Of a stretch of 6,994 bases of DNA, positions 5,530-6,994 are shown one piece after another. How positions within the stretch are numbered: position 1 is the first letter of the stretch; each line of letters opens with the position of its first letter. The stretch comes from Bacteroidales bacterium (GTDB lineage: Bacteria > Bacteroidota > Bacteroidia > Bacteroidales > UBA7960). The DNA lies in the NCBI GenBank assembly GCA_007128045.1, contig SKYG01000214.1, positions 1 to 6,994 of the forward strand, read 5' to 3'. Below the pieces are notes generated by a model, which saw only the letters and a list, made by a program, of their open reading frames with translations, did no database searches and was not told the DNA's origin. The translations under genes were made by a program, and so were the position numbers.

Positions 5530-6841
5530 CTCTCCTGGCAACATACAGCTTTCCAGGTATAATATCATCTCCCGGTCAAAAGACGGCAATTCTTACATTC
5601 TTGTCAACCTGCTATCCGGTCAGGCAGATATTCTCTCTGTCCGTGAATACAATGAATTATTGGCACTTAAAGGGCCAAATGCAGATGTATTTATCAGGAA
5701 AGGTTACCTGACTGACCCTGAAGAAGAGCTAACCAGGTTCCGCCTGAGTTATATCGACTTTCTTGAAAGCAGGGGGCAAGAAGAGGTACAAGTTTTTTTC
5801 GTACCAACATATGCTTGCAACTTCAACTGTAGCTATTGCTATCAGTCAGAGTACCCATCTACCCCTGGCATTCCTGACCCAAAGGTCATAGATGGTTTTT
5901 TTGGTTTTCTGGAATCACAATTCGAAGGAAGGAAAAAATACATCACGCTCTTCGGAGGTGAGCCGCTGCTACCTGGCTTAGCTTATAAGCAAGCTATTGG
6001 TGACTTCATGAAACGATGTGGAGAGACACAAAATGAGCTGGCCATCGTGACCAATGGGTACTATCTTGATTCATATATGAAGTATATGTTGCAGGCCCCC
6101 ATCCGGGAGATACAGATCACCTTAGATGGCACCGCTGATGTACATAATGCCCGGCGGCCTCACAAAGGAGGAAAACCAAGCTTCCACAGGATAAGCGACA
6201 ACCTGGATGCCTGCCTGCAGCAAGGATTTACGGTAAACCTCAGGGTGGTGCTCGACAGAGAAAATATGTTTAACCTGCCTGAGCTGGCACAGTATGCCAA
6301 TGACAAGGGATGGACAGGCCATCCTAATTTTAAAACACAACTTGGTCGCAATTACGAACTCCACCACTGCCAGACAGGCAACCAGACGTTGTATTCAAGG
6401 CTAGAACTATATCAGGACCTCCATAATATAATACAAAAGCACCCTGAAGTTCTCGAATTCCATAAGCCTGCCTTCTCCATCATGCGTTTTCTTAGCGACA
6501 ACGGACACCTGCCAAACCCCTTGTATGATGATTGCCCGGCATGTAAGTCAGAATGGGCGCTTGATTACACAGGAAGAATTTATCCCTGCACAGCCACAGT
6601 AGGAAAACCTGGCGAAGAGATCGGCCAGTATTATCCGCAATTGCATGTCAACACAGCAACCATTAAGGAATGGCAGTCGCGTGATATTACCACAATTAAA
6701 GAATGTCGAGACTGCCATATACAATTGGCATGTGGCGGGGGCTGTGGTTCACTGGCAAAAAACAAGCATGGCAACATTTTGTCGCCCGATTGCAGACCCG
6801 TAGCAGAACTGATCCAACTAGGCACTTCAGTATACTTTTAA
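5522..6841 (+). CDS. radical SAM/SPASM protein, probable peptide maturase
   Basis: The 439-residue cytosolic iron-sulfur enzyme belongs to the anSME/SPASM group. Residues about 8-85 form an N-terminal region of the winged-helix type often seen in peptide maturases (SRYNIISRSKDG, VNLLSGQADILS). The radical SAM core follows with CNFNCSYC (C99, C103, C106), which binds the SAM-ligated 4Fe-4S cluster. It continues with GGEP (145-148), TNGY and ITLDG. The C-terminal SPASM domain fits the consensus exactly: C341-x9-G-x4-C356, C395-x2-C398-x5-C404-x3-C408, then C424, for two auxiliary clusters. Cys338 is extra. The start is fixed by the 8-bp overlap with the peptide gene. Other SPASM enzymes form Cys thioethers, C-C bonds or formylglycine; the reaction here is unknown. 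A sulfatase-maturase role is less likely because no sulfatase is adjacent. Confidence 0.85.
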   Translation: MTNSPGNIQLSRYNIISRSKDGNSYILVNLLSGQADILSVREYNELLALKGPNADVFIRKGYLTDPEEELTRFRLSYIDFLESRGQEEVQVFFVPTYACNFNCSYCYQSEYPSTPGIPDPKVIDGFFGFLESQFEGRKKYITLFGGEPLLPGLAYKQAIGDFMKRCGETQNELAIVTNGYYLDSYMKYMLQAPIREIQITLDGTADVHNARRPHKGGKPSFHRISDNLDACLQQGFTVNLRVVLDRENMFNLPELAQYANDKGWTGHPNFKTQLGRNYELHHCQTGNQTLYSRLELYQDLHNIIQKHPEVLEFHKPAFSIMRFLSDNGHLPNPLYDDCPACKSEWALDYTGRIYPCTATVGKPGEEIGQYYPQLHVNTATIKEWQSRDITTIKECRDCHIQLACGGGCGSLAKNKHGNILSPDCRPVAELIQLGTSVYF

Positions 6842-6859
6842 AGACCTGCCATCCCATAT

Positions 6860-6882
6860 AGTGCCGTATACGTGCTTTTTTT
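6860..6882 (+). terminator. weak candidate intrinsic terminator after the radical SAM gene
   Basis: AGTGC (6860-6864) can pair with GTGCT (6872-6876) through a 7-base loop, with two G-U pairs, and seven T's follow (6876-6882). The stem is weak, but the T-run, the position 19 bases after the stop codon and the next promoter just downstream fit a transcript end. Confidence 0.35.
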
Positions 6883-6884
6883 GT

Positions 6885-6892
6885 TAATTTTG
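6885..6892 (+). promoter_or_regulatory. -7 promoter element TAATTTTG for the lipoprotein gene
   Basis: An exact TAnnTTTG match lies only 5 bases before the ATG at 6898. Transcription would begin at about the first codon, giving either a leaderless mRNA or an actual start at the in-frame ATG at 6934. The -33 region shows no clear TTTG. Confidence 0.45.
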
Positions 6893-6897
6893 CTGCG

Positions 6898-6994
6898 ATG
6901 AGTAATTCAAAGCCTGTTTTCTCTATACCCAATATGTGGCGCTGCCTGCTGATGGTAATGTGCTTAATGCATATAACCGGATGCCAGGAGAGCA
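6898..6994 (+). CDS. partial gene for a putative lipoprotein (5' end only)
   Basis: Thirty-two codons are present before the window ends. The hydrophobic run WRCLLMVMCLMHITGC ends in a lipobox (I26-T27-G28-C29), so the mature protein should begin at Cys29, be lipidated and sit on the envelope. It is followed by QES. Starting at Met13 (6934) would leave a compact signal with Arg directly before the hydrophobic core, and it fits the promoter-like element at 6885 better. Function cannot be judged because the mature domain lies outside the window. It follows the radical SAM gene by 56 bp with its own promoter-like element and a possible terminator between them, so membership in that cluster is uncertain. 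Confidence 0.6.
   Translation, partial: MSNSKPVFSIPNMWRCLLMVMCLMHITGCQES

Noticed and set aside
4634..6841. Arsenosugar (ArsM-ArsS) or arsinothricin (ArsL-ArsM) cluster
   Set aside because: The radical SAM protein has a classical CX3CX2C motif, a SPASM domain and an N-terminal winged-helix-like region, unlike ArsS or ArsL, and a Cys-tailed peptide gene is coupled to it.

Overview
The window looks like chromosomal DNA of a free-living or gut member of the Bacteroidota (probably Bacteroidia). The signs are a secreted nuclease ending in a type IX secretion sorting domain, several exact matches to the Bacteroidota -7 promoter element TAnnTTTG, weak or absent Shine-Dalgarno sequences, an M23 peptidase of the Csd3/MepM-like layout, and a lipoprotein signal at the right edge. 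No rRNA, tRNA, CRISPR array or insertion sequence was seen.

Left part (1-2008, minus strand): an intergenic edge carries two clusters of an 8-bp-period degenerate repeat around a GGGCGAAA hairpin. After it comes a two-gene minus-strand unit: a Yip1-like five-helix membrane protein, then a membrane-anchored M23 peptidase in which the second His of the HxH motif is Cys. Middle part (2045-4466, plus strand): a complete XerD-type tyrosine recombinase with all six catalytic residues, followed after 7 bp by a secreted endonuclease I with an Ig-like domain and a T9SS C-terminal domain.

Right part (about 4590-6840, plus strand): this is the most interesting region. An ArsM-like SAM methyltransferase carries an N-terminal CCxxC motif. 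It is followed by a 35-residue Lys-rich peptide with a Cys-containing tail (QCCAKTSSLRPGCHD), which is easily missed in annotation. The peptide gene overlaps by 8 bp a radical SAM/SPASM enzyme of peptide-maturase type. I read the peptide and the radical SAM enzyme as a candidate RiPP precursor and its maturase, with the methyltransferase as a possible third partner. The peptide and the methyltransferase each have their own TAnnTTTG element, so they may be a regulon rather than one strict operon. At the right edge a lipoprotein gene begins and is cut off.

Gene identities come from motifs and recalled family features; no database search was run. The RiPP interpretation is inference from gene order and sequence character.
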